Source of the DNA: Desulfobulbus alkaliphilus
Lineage (GTDB): Bacteria; Desulfobacterota; Desulfobulbia; Desulfobulbales; Desulfobulbaceae
Assembly (NCBI RefSeq): GCF_016918545.1
Contig: NZ_JAFFQC010000025.1
Location: 1-57,132, forward strand
DNA: 57,132 nucleotides
Reading direction: 5' to 3'
A model generated the notes under the pieces. The model was given only the letters and a program-made list of their open reading frames with translations, was not told the origin of the DNA and ran no database searches. This document shows positions 1 through 8,290 of the stretch, piece by piece. The translations under genes and the position numbers were made by a program. The first letter of the stretch is position 1, and every line of letters begins with the position of its first letter.

Positions 1-37
1 GCCTCTGGCACCGCCGGCCCGGCATTGCGGCTTATTT

Positions 38-2485
38 TCAAGGTGTAATGCCTAACTCCTGTTCCTTGGCGGCAATAGCCAGCCGCGTCTTCACCACCGT
101 GTCTGAAACCAGACTGATGGAATCGATCCCTTCCTCGACCAGAAAGGTGGCGAAATCGGGAAAATCGGAAGGCCCCTGACCGCAGATGCCGATTTTTCGC
201 CCTCTCCGCTTGGCTGTAGCGATGACCATCCGAATCAAGGTCTTCACCGCCTCATTCCGTTCGTCGTAAATATGGGCAACCAGGTCCGAATCACGATCCA
301 GCCCCAGGGCCAACTGGGTCAAATCGTTGGACCCGATGGAAAACCCGTCAAATACATCGCTGAAGGCATCGGCGGCAATGACGTTGGAGGGAATTTCACA
401 CATCACATAGACCTCAAGTCCGTTTTCCCCCTGGACGAGACCAAATTCCCGCATCACCTCAATCACCTTCCGCCCCTCTTCCGGGGTGCGGCAGAACGGG
501 ACCATCAACTTGATGTTGTTCAGCCCCATATCGTTACGCGCCTTGAGCAGGGCCTTGCACTCCAACTCAAAGGCCGGCTTGTATTTCGGGTCATAATAGC
601 GGGAGGCGCCGCGCCAGCCGATCATCGGGTTGGACTCCACCGGTTCATACAGGTGGCCGCCGATCAGGTTGGCATATTCATTTGACTTGAAATCAGAAAG
701 ACGGACAATGACATCCTTGGGATAAAAACCGGCGGCGATCCGTCCGACGCCTTCAGCCAGTTTATCAATGAAATACTGGCGTTTATCAGTATACGCCGAG
801 GTTTTAAAATCAATATCCTCGATGATGTCCAGAATCTCGTCATCCTCTTCGGCCTGCTGCCGCAGACTTTCGTAGTTGTACAGGGCCAGCGGATGAATAC
901 CGATATGCGCATTAATGATAAATTCTTCCCTGGCCAGCCCGACCCCTTCGTTGGGTAACTGCCCTTCGATAAAAGCTTTTTCCGGCAAGCCGACATTCAT
1001 CATCACCTTGGTCCTGGTTTCCGGGATGTTGTCAAGATCAAGGGATTCAACAACATATTCGAGCAGTCCCTCGTAGATGTGTCCGGTTTCTCCTTCGACA
1101 CAGGAGACCGTAACCCCTTGTCCGTCCTTGATCTTCTGACTCCCGTTGACCGTACCGATAACACAGGGAATACCCAGTTCCCGGGAAATGATCGCCGCAT
1201 GGCAGGTCCGTCCACCTCGATTGGTGACAATGGCCCCGGCAATCTTCATGATCGGTTCCCAGTCGGGATCGGTCATATCGGTAACCAGGACCTCTCCGGC
1301 CTTGAAGTCATGGATCTGACTGACATCGTGCAGCAGACGGGCCGTTCCCCGGCCAATCTTGGCGCCAACAGCCTGCCCGCTGGCCAGGATGGTACCCTTT
1401 TCCTTGAGCACGTAGGTCTCCATCACCCTTTTTTTGTTCTGCGAATGAACTGTTTCCGGCCGGGCCTGAACAATGAACAGACCGCCGGTTCCCACTGCAA
1501 CCCCATCACCATCCTTGGCCCACTCGACATCCATGGGGCGGCCGTAATGATCTTCGATGATACAGGCCCAACGAGCCAGTTCGAGGATCTCGTCATCACT
1601 CAGGATATACGTGCCTCGCTCCGCTTCGGTCGTGTCGATGTTTTTCACCGGCTCCTTGGCACCAGGATCGGTATTGTAGACCATCTTCACTTCCTTGCTC
1701 CCCACCCGCTTGCCGACGATCGGCCGTTTTCCCTGACGCAAGGTTGGCTTAAAAACGTAAAACTCATCGGGATTGACCGCTCCCTGCACTACATTTTCCC
1801 CAAGCCCCCAAGCCCCTGTCAAAAAAACGGCATCTTTGAATCCGGATTCGGTATCAATGGAAAACAAAACCCCGGAGCAGGCCGAATCCGAACGGACCAT
1901 TTTCTGGACCACGATCGACAAATACACATCAAACTGACCAAAACCTCTGTCGTGGCGATAGGAAATTGCCCGGTCGGTGAACAGGGAAGCAAAACAACGC
2001 CGACAGGCATCGATCAGGGCTTCGGGGCCACGGATATTGAGATAGGTATCCTGCTGCCCGGCAAAGGAGGCGTCGGGAAGGTCTTCAGCGGTAGCCGAGG
2101 AACGAACCGCCACATCCACATCGGCACCATATTCCTGTTCCATCCGGCGATAGGCCTCGATGATCGCTTCCCGCAAGGCGGGGGGAAACTCGGCGTTGCG
2201 AATAATATCCCGTGCCTTGGCGCCACGTTCCTGGAGATTACGCAGATTGTGCGTATCCAGATCGGCCAGGGCTTCGCGGATTGCAGCCTCGATCCCGGCT
2301 TCCTGAAGAAGGTACTGATACGCATACGCTGTGATGGCGTAGCCGTTGGGGACGGCCACTCCCTTGGAGGTCAGTTTCTGGTGCATTTCCCCCAGAGAAG
2401 CATTTTTCCCACCCACCAGGGGTACATCTTCAATGCCGATTTCATCAAACCAGAGAATGAGTGCCTGTGTGTGTTGGTTTCCCAT
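38..2485 (-). CDS. ppsA: Phosphoenolpyruvate synthase
   Basis: Converts pyruvate, ATP and water to PEP, AMP and phosphate, the gluconeogenic entry step in the cytoplasm. The 815-residue product has the three-part family layout. An N-terminal ATP-grasp domain opens with the LVGGKNASLGEM motif near residue 23. The phosphohistidine swivel domain has GGRTCHAAIISRELGIP, with the phospho-accepting His near residue 430. The C-terminal TIM barrel ends with GICGQGPSD near residue 770, including the catalytic Cys. Length fits PpsA. The chosen ATG follows a GAGGGG Shine-Dalgarno sequence. It is monocistronic and divergent from the phosphohexomutase at 2759. Pyruvate phosphate dikinase is the alternative, but length and motif spacing favour PpsA. 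Confidence 0.96.
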   Translation of the reverse strand: MGNQHTQALILWFDEIGIEDVPLVGGKNASLGEMHQKLTSKGVAVPNGYAITAYAYQYLLQEAGIEAAIREALADLDTHNLRNLQERGAKARDIIRNAEFPPALREAIIEAYRRMEQEYGADVDVAVRSSATAEDLPDASFAGQQDTYLNIRGPEALIDACRRCFASLFTDRAISYRHDRGFGQFDVYLSIVVQKMVRSDSACSGVLFSIDTESGFKDAVFLTGAWGLGENVVQGAVNPDEFYVFKPTLRQGKRPIVGKRVGSKEVKMVYNTDPGAKEPVKNIDTTEAERGTYILSDDEILELARWACIIEDHYGRPMDVEWAKDGDGVAVGTGGLFIVQARPETVHSQNKKRVMETYVLKEKGTILASGQAVGAKIGRGTARLLHDVSQIHDFKAGEVLVTDMTDPDWEPIMKIAGAIVTNRGGRTCHAAIISRELGIPCVIGTVNGSQKIKDGQGVTVSCVEGETGHIYEGLLEYVVESLDLDNIPETRTKVMMNVGLPEKAFIEGQLPNEGVGLAREEFIINAHIGIHPLALYNYESLRQQAEEDDEILDIIEDIDFKTSAYTDKRQYFIDKLAEGVGRIAAGFYPKDVIVRLSDFKSNEYANLIGGHLYEPVESNPMIGWRGASRYYDPKYKPAFELECKALLKARNDMGLNNIKLMVPFCRTPEEGRKVIEVMREFGLVQGENGLEVYVMCEIPSNVIAADAFSDVFDGFSIGSNDLTQLALGLDRDSDLVAHIYDERNEAVKTLIRMVIATAKRRGRKIGICGQGPSDFPDFATFLVEEGIDSISLVSDTVVKTRLAIAAKEQELGITP

Positions 2486-2758
2486 TATTTGTCCCCTCGT
2501 TTTTTTATGATGTCACCATCCGGTTCGCTTCAGCTCTGAGCGGAAAACAGTCGGCAACTAGCGCAGTTTTTGATAAAATTTGATAATAGAAAACTTTTCT
2601 CTACCGGTCAACTGAAACGTCCATCGGCGCGGATCCGTCCCGGGGTGACCCGCTGAGGAGACTGGTTGCCAATCCCGATTTCAGAAGCTATATTTTAACC
2701 ACGTAAAAAACAAATTCACCCCTTCCTGCCTGACCACCTCAGATAAGATGGAGCGGAC
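2486..2758. promoter_or_regulatory. Divergent intergenic region ppsA / phosphohexomutase
   Basis: This 273-bp gap must hold the promoters of both divergent genes. It has an AT-rich core around 2565-2605. I could not pick a convincing -35/-10 pair or an operator. The GGAG at 2750-2753 is the Shine-Dalgarno sequence of the rightward gene. Confidence 0.5.
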
Positions 2759-4516
2759 ATGATGATCAAATCAGAAATCGACCGGATACTCCAGCAGCAC
2801 ATCGTTGCCCACAACCATCGGGACAGCAACTATTTCGCCGCTCTGCAGCTGCTGGTCGACGAACGAAACAGAGCTGCTGACGAGGCCACCCGAACACAGT
2901 GGCAGGCGGGTATCGATCATGTCTACACCCTGGTGGCGGACGAATTGCTCACCAACCCTGACCCGCCGCTCAGGGCCATTACTTTTGGCACCTCCGGCTG
3001 GCGAGGTATCCTCGGCAAGGATATTTCCATCCGTTCAGTGGCGGTCGTCACCACCGCTATCCTCAGCCTGTACAGGGAGGCAGAAAAGGACCCGGCCCTT
3101 CGTGCTGCCCTGGGGATTGCCGATTTTGCCACCATGCAGCACCGGGGATGCGTTGTCGGTCACGATAACCGTTTTGGCGGTTCCCTGCTGGCCCAGGCCG
3201 TGATCAATATACTGAGTGCCAACGGGGTCCGGGTCTATTATGCCGGCGAGGCGACAACCGGAGCCCTGTCCGCCGCCGTTCTGGTCCGCAAAGCCGCCTT
3301 TTCCGTCAATCTGACTCCAAGTCACAATCCCATGGAGTATGGAGGGTTTAAGTACAACGCAGCGGATGCCGGTCCTGCAGCCCCGATCCTCACAGATGCC
3401 ATTACAAAGCGGGCAAGGGATTTCATCCTCCGTTCGGACAATCCCTTCATGCCACCGGATATCGACCTGCAACAATCGCTCAATGACCGGCCCGAAATTA
3501 TTGCAGAAGATGCTCTGCAGAGCTGGCAGCAACTGGTGCGCAACGGCACCCCGCTCCATGGCCTGGAGTATGACCGGATCCTTGAGACGTTCGCAGCCAG
3601 CAGCGACGTAGTGCTCTGCATCGATGCCGTGCACGGTGCTGCGCGACAGTATCTCAGGCGCCTGTTGAACAATCCCCCTGAAGAACGGCTCGTTCTTTTA
3701 CGGAATAAGCCGGATCCGACCTTTGGCGGTATTGCTCCGGAACCCTCTTCCGTCAATATGCAGCCGGTCATGTCCGCGCTGGCTGCCCGAAGGGAACCCC
3801 TGCGCATCGGAGCCATTATCGATCCAGACGGCGATCGGATCCGTTTTACCGATGGTCGTATCGAAATCTCCATGAATCAGTTCGGGGCCATGGCCTATCA
3901 TTTTCTCCATGAAATCAAGAAAAAAAAGGGCATGGTCGCGAAAACCGTCGCCTCCAGCAATCTGGCCAATGCCTTGGCCGCCCAGTTGGCTGAAGATGTG
4001 TTTGAACCTAAAGTAGGGTTCAAGGAATTCAAACCCGTCCTCAACAAGGCCTTGGTCTGTTTCGAGGAATCGGACGGAATCTCCATCATTGGTCACACAC
4101 CGGAGAAAGATGCCTTCATCGGCCTGATCCTTGCTCTGGACATGGTTCTGACCATGAAAAAATCTTTGGGCGAATATCTTTTCGAAATTGAAGAACAGTT
4201 TGGTCATTATTATCCGGACCGGGACGGGGTCGCTGTCTCCCGGCAAGGAAAGGAACTGCTGCAGGCACTGGATAAGCTGAAAAAATACACTCCAGGCAGC
4301 CAGGTGGCAGTGGGTGACGCCATGAAAACCATCACCAAGGTGATTGACATCGATGGCCGCAAGATGATTCTGGACGATGGCTCCTGGATTATGATCCGAC
4401 CATCCGGGACCGAGCCCAAGGTCCGCTTTTATGTGGAAGCAAGAACCAGCTCGGAGACTGCACAGCTGGTCAGCAGTGCAAAATCGATGCTTGCCGAAAT
4501 CGGCCTCCTGCCATAA
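2759..4516 (+). CDS. Phosphoglucomutase/phosphomannomutase family protein
   Basis: An alpha-D-phosphohexomutase of 585 residues that interconverts hexose 1- and 6-phosphates, linking gluconeogenesis to sugar-nucleotide supply. All four signature loops are visible: GTSGWRG near residue 77, the phosphoserine loop LTPSHNP near 187, the metal loop DPDGDR near 359, the sugar-specificity loop CFEESDG near 435, and the phosphate-binding RPSGTEPKVRF near 546. An N-terminal extension of about 70 residues precedes the first loop, longer than in PgcA/ManB. GGAG lies 5 nt before the ATG; a second ATG follows immediately. The substrate (glucose or mannose phosphate) cannot be told from sequence. Confidence 0.92.
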   Translation: MMIKSEIDRILQQHIVAHNHRDSNYFAALQLLVDERNRAADEATRTQWQAGIDHVYTLVADELLTNPDPPLRAITFGTSGWRGILGKDISIRSVAVVTTAILSLYREAEKDPALRAALGIADFATMQHRGCVVGHDNRFGGSLLAQAVINILSANGVRVYYAGEATTGALSAAVLVRKAAFSVNLTPSHNPMEYGGFKYNAADAGPAAPILTDAITKRARDFILRSDNPFMPPDIDLQQSLNDRPEIIAEDALQSWQQLVRNGTPLHGLEYDRILETFAASSDVVLCIDAVHGAARQYLRRLLNNPPEERLVLLRNKPDPTFGGIAPEPSSVNMQPVMSALAARREPLRIGAIIDPDGDRIRFTDGRIEISMNQFGAMAYHFLHEIKKKKGMVAKTVASSNLANALAAQLAEDVFEPKVGFKEFKPVLNKALVCFEESDGISIIGHTPEKDAFIGLILALDMVLTMKKSLGEYLFEIEEQFGHYYPDRDGVAVSRQGKELLQALDKLKKYTPGSQVAVGDAMKTITKVIDIDGRKMILDDGSWIMIRPSGTEPKVRFYVEARTSSETAQLVSSAKSMLAEIGLLP

Positions 4517-4605
4517 TATATTCTTATAATTTTGCCCTTCCTGCCGACCTAAGCAAAGCAAGATGCCGGCCTCAAAAGATTAACATCAAACACAGAGAAG
4601 CCATC

Positions 4606-5442
4606 ATGTGGGAATATACGGAGAAAGTCCAGGAACACTTCATCAATCCGAAAAATGTCGGAGAAATTGAAGGCGCTGACGGAGTCGGCAATGTCGGATC
4701 CATCGCCTGTGGTGATGCCCTGCGCCTGACCATCAAGGTCGACGAAAACAAGGTGATCACTGATGCTAAGTTCAAAACCTTTGGCTGTGCTTCGGCCATC
4801 GCTTCTTCCTCGGTGCTCACCGAAATGCTCAAAGGCATGAAACTCGAAGAGGCCAAAAAACTGACCAACGATGACATCGCCAAGGCGCTCGGCGGCCTGC
4901 CCAAGGAAAAAATGCACTGCTCTGTTATGGGACGTGAAGCTCTGGAGGCGGCCATCGCCGACTATACCGGCACCATCCTCCCCATGGCCCAGGGTGAAAT
5001 CGTCTGTGAGTGTTTCGGGGTTACTGACCTTGAAGTCATCCGGGCCATTAGAGAAAACCAGCTTAAATCGGTTGAGGAAATCACCAATTATACCAAGGCT
5101 GGTGGTGGTTGTGGCAAATGCGAAAAGCGCCTGAGTCAAATTCTCACCGAAACTGTTGATGACCTGCCCGCGCAGATAAAGGGGGTCAAGAAAGAAAAAC
5201 GCATGACCAGTCTGGAAAAAATCAAAAAAATAGAAGAAGTCATTGAACGCGAAATTAAACCGACCCTGAAAAAAGACGGCGGCGATATCCGCCTGATCGA
5301 TGTGGACGGAAATTTTGTCACTGTTTCCCTCCTCGGTGCCTGTGCCGGTTGTCACTCGTCGCGAACGACGCTGAAGGACTATGTGGAGAAAAAGCTGCGC
5401 GAACAGGTCCTTGACAGCCTGGTTGTGGAGGAGGACCGATAA
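4606..5442 (+). CDS. nifU: Fe-S cluster scaffold NifU (three-domain)
   Basis: Scaffold on which NifS-derived sulfur and iron are assembled into [2Fe-2S]/[4Fe-4S] clusters. The 278-residue protein has the full NifU plan. The N-terminal IscU-like domain has cysteines in SIACGDA, TFGCASA and KMHCSVM. A central BFD-type [2Fe-2S] domain has CECFG and GGGCGKC. The C-terminal Nfu domain has the ACAGCHSS CxxC. It overlaps nifS by one nucleotide, so the pair is translationally coupled. No nitrogenase genes are near; in many anaerobes this pair is the housekeeping Fe-S system, which I infer here. Confidence 0.96.
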   Translation: MWEYTEKVQEHFINPKNVGEIEGADGVGNVGSIACGDALRLTIKVDENKVITDAKFKTFGCASAIASSSVLTEMLKGMKLEEAKKLTNDDIAKALGGLPKEKMHCSVMGREALEAAIADYTGTILPMAQGEIVCECFGVTDLEVIRAIRENQLKSVEEITNYTKAGGGCGKCEKRLSQILTETVDDLPAQIKGVKKEKRMTSLEKIKKIEEVIEREIKPTLKKDGGDIRLIDVDGNFVTVSLLGACAGCHSSRTTLKDYVEKKLREQVLDSLVVEEDR

Positions 5443-6629
5443 TGACCGATACCACCAGCAAGGTCATATACATGGACAACAACGCCACCACCCGGATTGC
5501 CCCCGAGGTGCTGGAAGCCATGATGCCCTACTTGACGGACTTATATGGCAATCCCTCTTCCATGCATTCCTTCGGCGGCAGGGTCGCCCCGGCAATTCAC
5601 GCCGCGCGGCAGGCCATTGCTGACCTGATTGGTGCTGAACCCGAAGAAATCGTTTTCACCAGCAGCGGCACGGAAAGTGACTCCACGGCCATCCTCTCCG
5701 CCCTGCAAACCTATCCTGAGAAAAACCATGTGGTTACCACCAGGGTTGAACACCCGGCGGTCAAAAATCTCTGTGACAACCTCGATATTTTCACCGGCCG
5801 CAAATACCACATCACCCGACTGCACGTGAATGGGGACGGCACTCTGGATCTGCAGAAATACCAGGACAGCCTGACCGACGAAACCGCCATCGTCAGCGCC
5901 ATGTGGGCCAACAATGAAACCGGGGTGATCTTTCCGGTGGAGGAGATGGCCCAAATGGCAAACGACCGGGGCATCCTCTTTCATACCGACGCGGTTCAGG
6001 CCGTAGGTAAGATCCCCATCGATCTGAGCAGTTCCGCCATTAATTTCCTGTCGATTTCCGGTCACAAACTGCATGCTCCCAAAGGGGTTGGCGTCCTCTA
6101 TATCCGCAAGGGCACCCCTTTTGTTCCCTTTCTTAACGGTGGTCACCAGGAGCATGGCCGCCGCGGCGGCACCGAAAATGTCGCCTCCATTGTCGGCCTC
6201 GGTAAGGCCTGCCAACTGGCTGCAGCCGCAATGACGGAAGAAAACACCCGGGTACGAGCCCTCCGTGACAAACTGGAAACCGGCCTGCTGACCACCATTC
6301 CCAAGGCGTTGCTCAACGGTCATAAGGAACTGCGCCTGCCCAATACCGCCAATATCAGCTTTGAATATGTGGAGGGCGAGGCTATCCTGCTGCACATGAA
6401 CCAACACAATATCTGCGCCTCTTCCGGTTCAGCCTGCACCTCCGGCTCGCTGGAACCCTCACACGTCCTCAGAGCCATGGGCGTACCGTTTACCGCAGCC
6501 CACGGATCCATTCGCTACAGCCTTTCCATCTACAACAGCGAGGAAGAGATTGACTATGTCCTGGCCACCATGCCGGATATCATAGCCAAACTGCGGGCTA
6601 TGTCGCCCTTCTGGGAAGAAAACAGCTGA
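5442..6629 (+). CDS. nifS: Cysteine desulfurase NifS
   Basis: PLP enzyme that removes sulfur from cysteine as a persulfide and hands it to the NifU scaffold. It has 395 residues. The PLP-binding lysine lies in SISGHKLHAPKG, and the persulfide-forming cysteine in the flexible loop CASSGSACTSGSLEPSHVL, typical of the NifS/IscS class. The N-terminal start YMDNNATT is also characteristic. Its ATG overlaps the nifU stop (TAATG). An R1 element begins 34 bp after the stop and may lie in its transcript. Confidence 0.97.
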   Translation: MTDTTSKVIYMDNNATTRIAPEVLEAMMPYLTDLYGNPSSMHSFGGRVAPAIHAARQAIADLIGAEPEEIVFTSSGTESDSTAILSALQTYPEKNHVVTTRVEHPAVKNLCDNLDIFTGRKYHITRLHVNGDGTLDLQKYQDSLTDETAIVSAMWANNETGVIFPVEEMAQMANDRGILFHTDAVQAVGKIPIDLSSSAINFLSISGHKLHAPKGVGVLYIRKGTPFVPFLNGGHQEHGRRGGTENVASIVGLGKACQLAAAAMTEENTRVRALRDKLETGLLTTIPKALLNGHKELRLPNTANISFEYVEGEAILLHMNQHNICASSGSACTSGSLEPSHVLRAMGVPFTAAHGSIRYSLSIYNSEEEIDYVLATMPDIIAKLRAMSPFWEENS

Positions 6630-6663
6630 CCATGTACCTTGCAGGAGGATGACAAAACTAACA

Positions 6664-6879
6664 CCTGGATCCGTGAGCGTTCGTCCGTGCCTCAGCTTTA
6701 TTGTCTGTGACCGTTCGATTAAAGTACACTTTATCGGACGCTTACTGGCAATGAAGATGGCGAGCGGACGGGCGCCCCGAAGGGCGGCTGGCGAAGGTTA
6801 TCTTGAAGGATTCCGCTGCAATTATAATATGATTACAGCAAGATATACCCAAAAAACGTCCAGCCGTCACGGATTCAGG
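6664..6879 (+). mobile_element. R1 element copy A (full, 216 bp)
   Basis: Full-length MITE-like element between nifS and thyX. It runs from CCTGGATCCGTGAGCG to CACGGATTCAGG, an imperfect terminal inverted repeat. Inside are hairpin I (arms centred on 6727), a small CGAA-loop stem at 6775-6788, and hairpin II closed by CGGCTGG/CCAGCCG. No matching target duplication is seen (TAACA left, AATTC right). Confidence 0.85.
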
Positions 6880-6943
6880 AATTCGTCTTCTCCAGCCGCC
6901 TTTCAAGGCGTCCTCGTTCTTCTTTTTCTGTAACGGCCTCCCC

Positions 6944-7876
6944 ATGCATATTATTGAACCACACTTCATTATCCTGGATGAACTGGATCAACAAAGCCTG
7001 CCCGTCCGCATCGAATTTTGCGGCCGTATCTGTTATAAAAGCGAAAACCGGATCAACAGCGACTCAGCCCTCCCTTTTGTTCGCAACATGATCGAACATG
7101 GCCACAATTCGGTGCTGGAAATGGCTGTGGTCACCCTGGTCGTCAGCTGTTCAACCTCGAATCCGGTCCAGGACCTCTTTTTCTGCCAGCCGAAATTCCT
7201 GCACATCGATCAACTCACTCCCCGACAGTTGCTGATCACCGGCTCGATCCGGGCCTTTCGGGAGATGCTTCTTTTTTACCCGGACAACAACATCACCCAA
7301 GCGATTGCTCTCTTCCTTGCCCGCCGGCACCCGTATTTCTTCTCGGGGATTGAAAGCGACACGCAACTGCCACCCCCGGGGATTTCCGTCGAAAAAATGC
7401 CGCTTGCCGAGGTGGAACAGCTGGCCCCCCGGCAATGCGCCAGACATCGTCACCTGGCGGTGAAATTCATCGTCAGCCGGGCCGTCACCCATGAACTCGT
7501 CCGCCACCGGCCCTGTGCCTTTCTCCAGGAAAGTCAACGGTACTGCCGATACTCCGCCGACAAATTTGGCAACGAGGTGACCTTTATCAAGCCCATTTTT
7601 TTCGACGAACAAAGCAAGGAATATACTATCTGGAAACAATCTATGGCAGAAATGGAGCAGCAGTATCTGCGCCTCCTGCAAACTTCGACTCCTCAGGCCG
7701 CCCGAACCGTGCTGCCCAACTCCTGCAAAACAGAAATCATTACCTATGCCAATCTCATGCAATGGCAGCACATTCTGATGCTGCGGACAGCAAAAAATGC
7801 CGAGCCCTCCATGCGCGAGGTCATGATTCCACTCCAGCAGGAATTGCGTTCCCGATACCCTGCCATTTTCTCCTGA
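6944..7876 (+). CDS. thyX: Flavin-dependent thymidylate synthase ThyX
   Basis: Makes dTMP from dUMP using FAD, NADPH and methylene-tetrahydrofolate, replacing ThyA. The family signature RHRx7SxRY is present as RHRPCAFLQESQRY near residue 189. Upstream, EHGHNSVLEMA near residue 50 matches the conserved flavin/dUMP region. At 310 residues it is longer than the usual 220-250; the extra sequence lies between residues 90 and 175. There is no strong Shine-Dalgarno sequence before the ATG. The gene stands alone, with R1 copy A 64 bp upstream and copy B 9 bp downstream in opposite orientation. Confidence 0.93.
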   Translation: MHIIEPHFIILDELDQQSLPVRIEFCGRICYKSENRINSDSALPFVRNMIEHGHNSVLEMAVVTLVVSCSTSNPVQDLFFCQPKFLHIDQLTPRQLLITGSIRAFREMLLFYPDNNITQAIALFLARRHPYFFSGIESDTQLPPPGISVEKMPLAEVEQLAPRQCARHRHLAVKFIVSRAVTHELVRHRPCAFLQESQRYCRYSADKFGNEVTFIKPIFFDEQSKEYTIWKQSMAEMEQQYLRLLQTSTPQAARTVLPNSCKTEIITYANLMQWQHILMLRTAKNAEPSMREVMIPLQQELRSRYPAIFS

Positions 7877-7885
7877 GACCCTTTT

Positions 7886-8020
7886 CCTGAATCCGTGACG
7901 GCTGGACGCTTGTTTTGGATATATCCTGCTGTACTCACATTATAATTGCAGCAGAATCCTTGAAGATAACCTTCACCAGCCGCCCTTCGGGGCGTGCGGA
8001 CGAACGCTCACGGATCCAGG
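7886..8020 (-). mobile_element. R1 element copy B (short, 135 bp)
   Basis: Short-form element directly after thyX. It starts CCTGAATCCGTGACGG and ends CACGGATCCAGG. Hairpin II and the UUCG stem (CGCCCTTCGGGGCG, 7981-7994) are intact, but nearly all of hairpin I is missing, joined at its base. No target duplication is seen. Confidence 0.85.
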
Positions 8021-8107
8021 AATAAAAGTGCTTCCTTTTTGACCGGTTTTTTTTTTTGTAGTAGGATATGGAATATGGAATCTGTTTGCAGTGCTTTCCC
8101 TGTACAC

Positions 8108-8180
8108 GTTCACCGGATGCAGGCAAAAGGCTACATGACCCGGAAACAGAAACCGTTGACCAGTGTTCCGTATACGGATA
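8108..8180 (+). repeat. R2 repeat, copy a (73 bp)
   Basis: Matches 17796-17868 in 60 of 73 positions without gaps by hand count, with weaker similarity for about 50 bp further. It lies 110 bp upstream of the PilB-like gene. An open frame crosses it, but most codon differences between the two copies change the amino acid, so a conserved peptide is unlikely. Confidence 0.65.
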
Positions 8181-8290
8181 AACCGGCTGTCGAGCCTTAC
8201 TCCGCTGACCGCCAGCCTGATCGTCCGCGAATGGCGAGCCGGTGAACGGTTACCTCTTCTTTCTGCAATGGCGGGATCAAAAAACCTCTT

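Noticed and set aside
1079-2539. 486-codon open frame antisense to ppsA, and similar long antisense frames elsewhere
   Set aside because: They mirror well-conserved genes on the other strand in a GC-rich sequence, have no recognisable domains and no ribosome-binding sites. Treated as shadows.
4606-6629. NifU/NifS as evidence for nitrogen fixation
   Set aside because: No nif structural or cofactor genes are near, and the pair is a common general Fe-S system in anaerobes.
8047-8057. T11 run upstream of the PilB-like gene as a phase-variable tract
   Set aside because: It is about 230 bp from the start codon, outside any coding frame and not between recognisable promoter boxes.
8000-8245. Small protein gene across R2 copy a, with a counterpart at 17763-18008
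   Set aside because: The two frames align, but most codon differences change the amino acid and neither has a ribosome-binding site. DNA-level similarity is the better reading.
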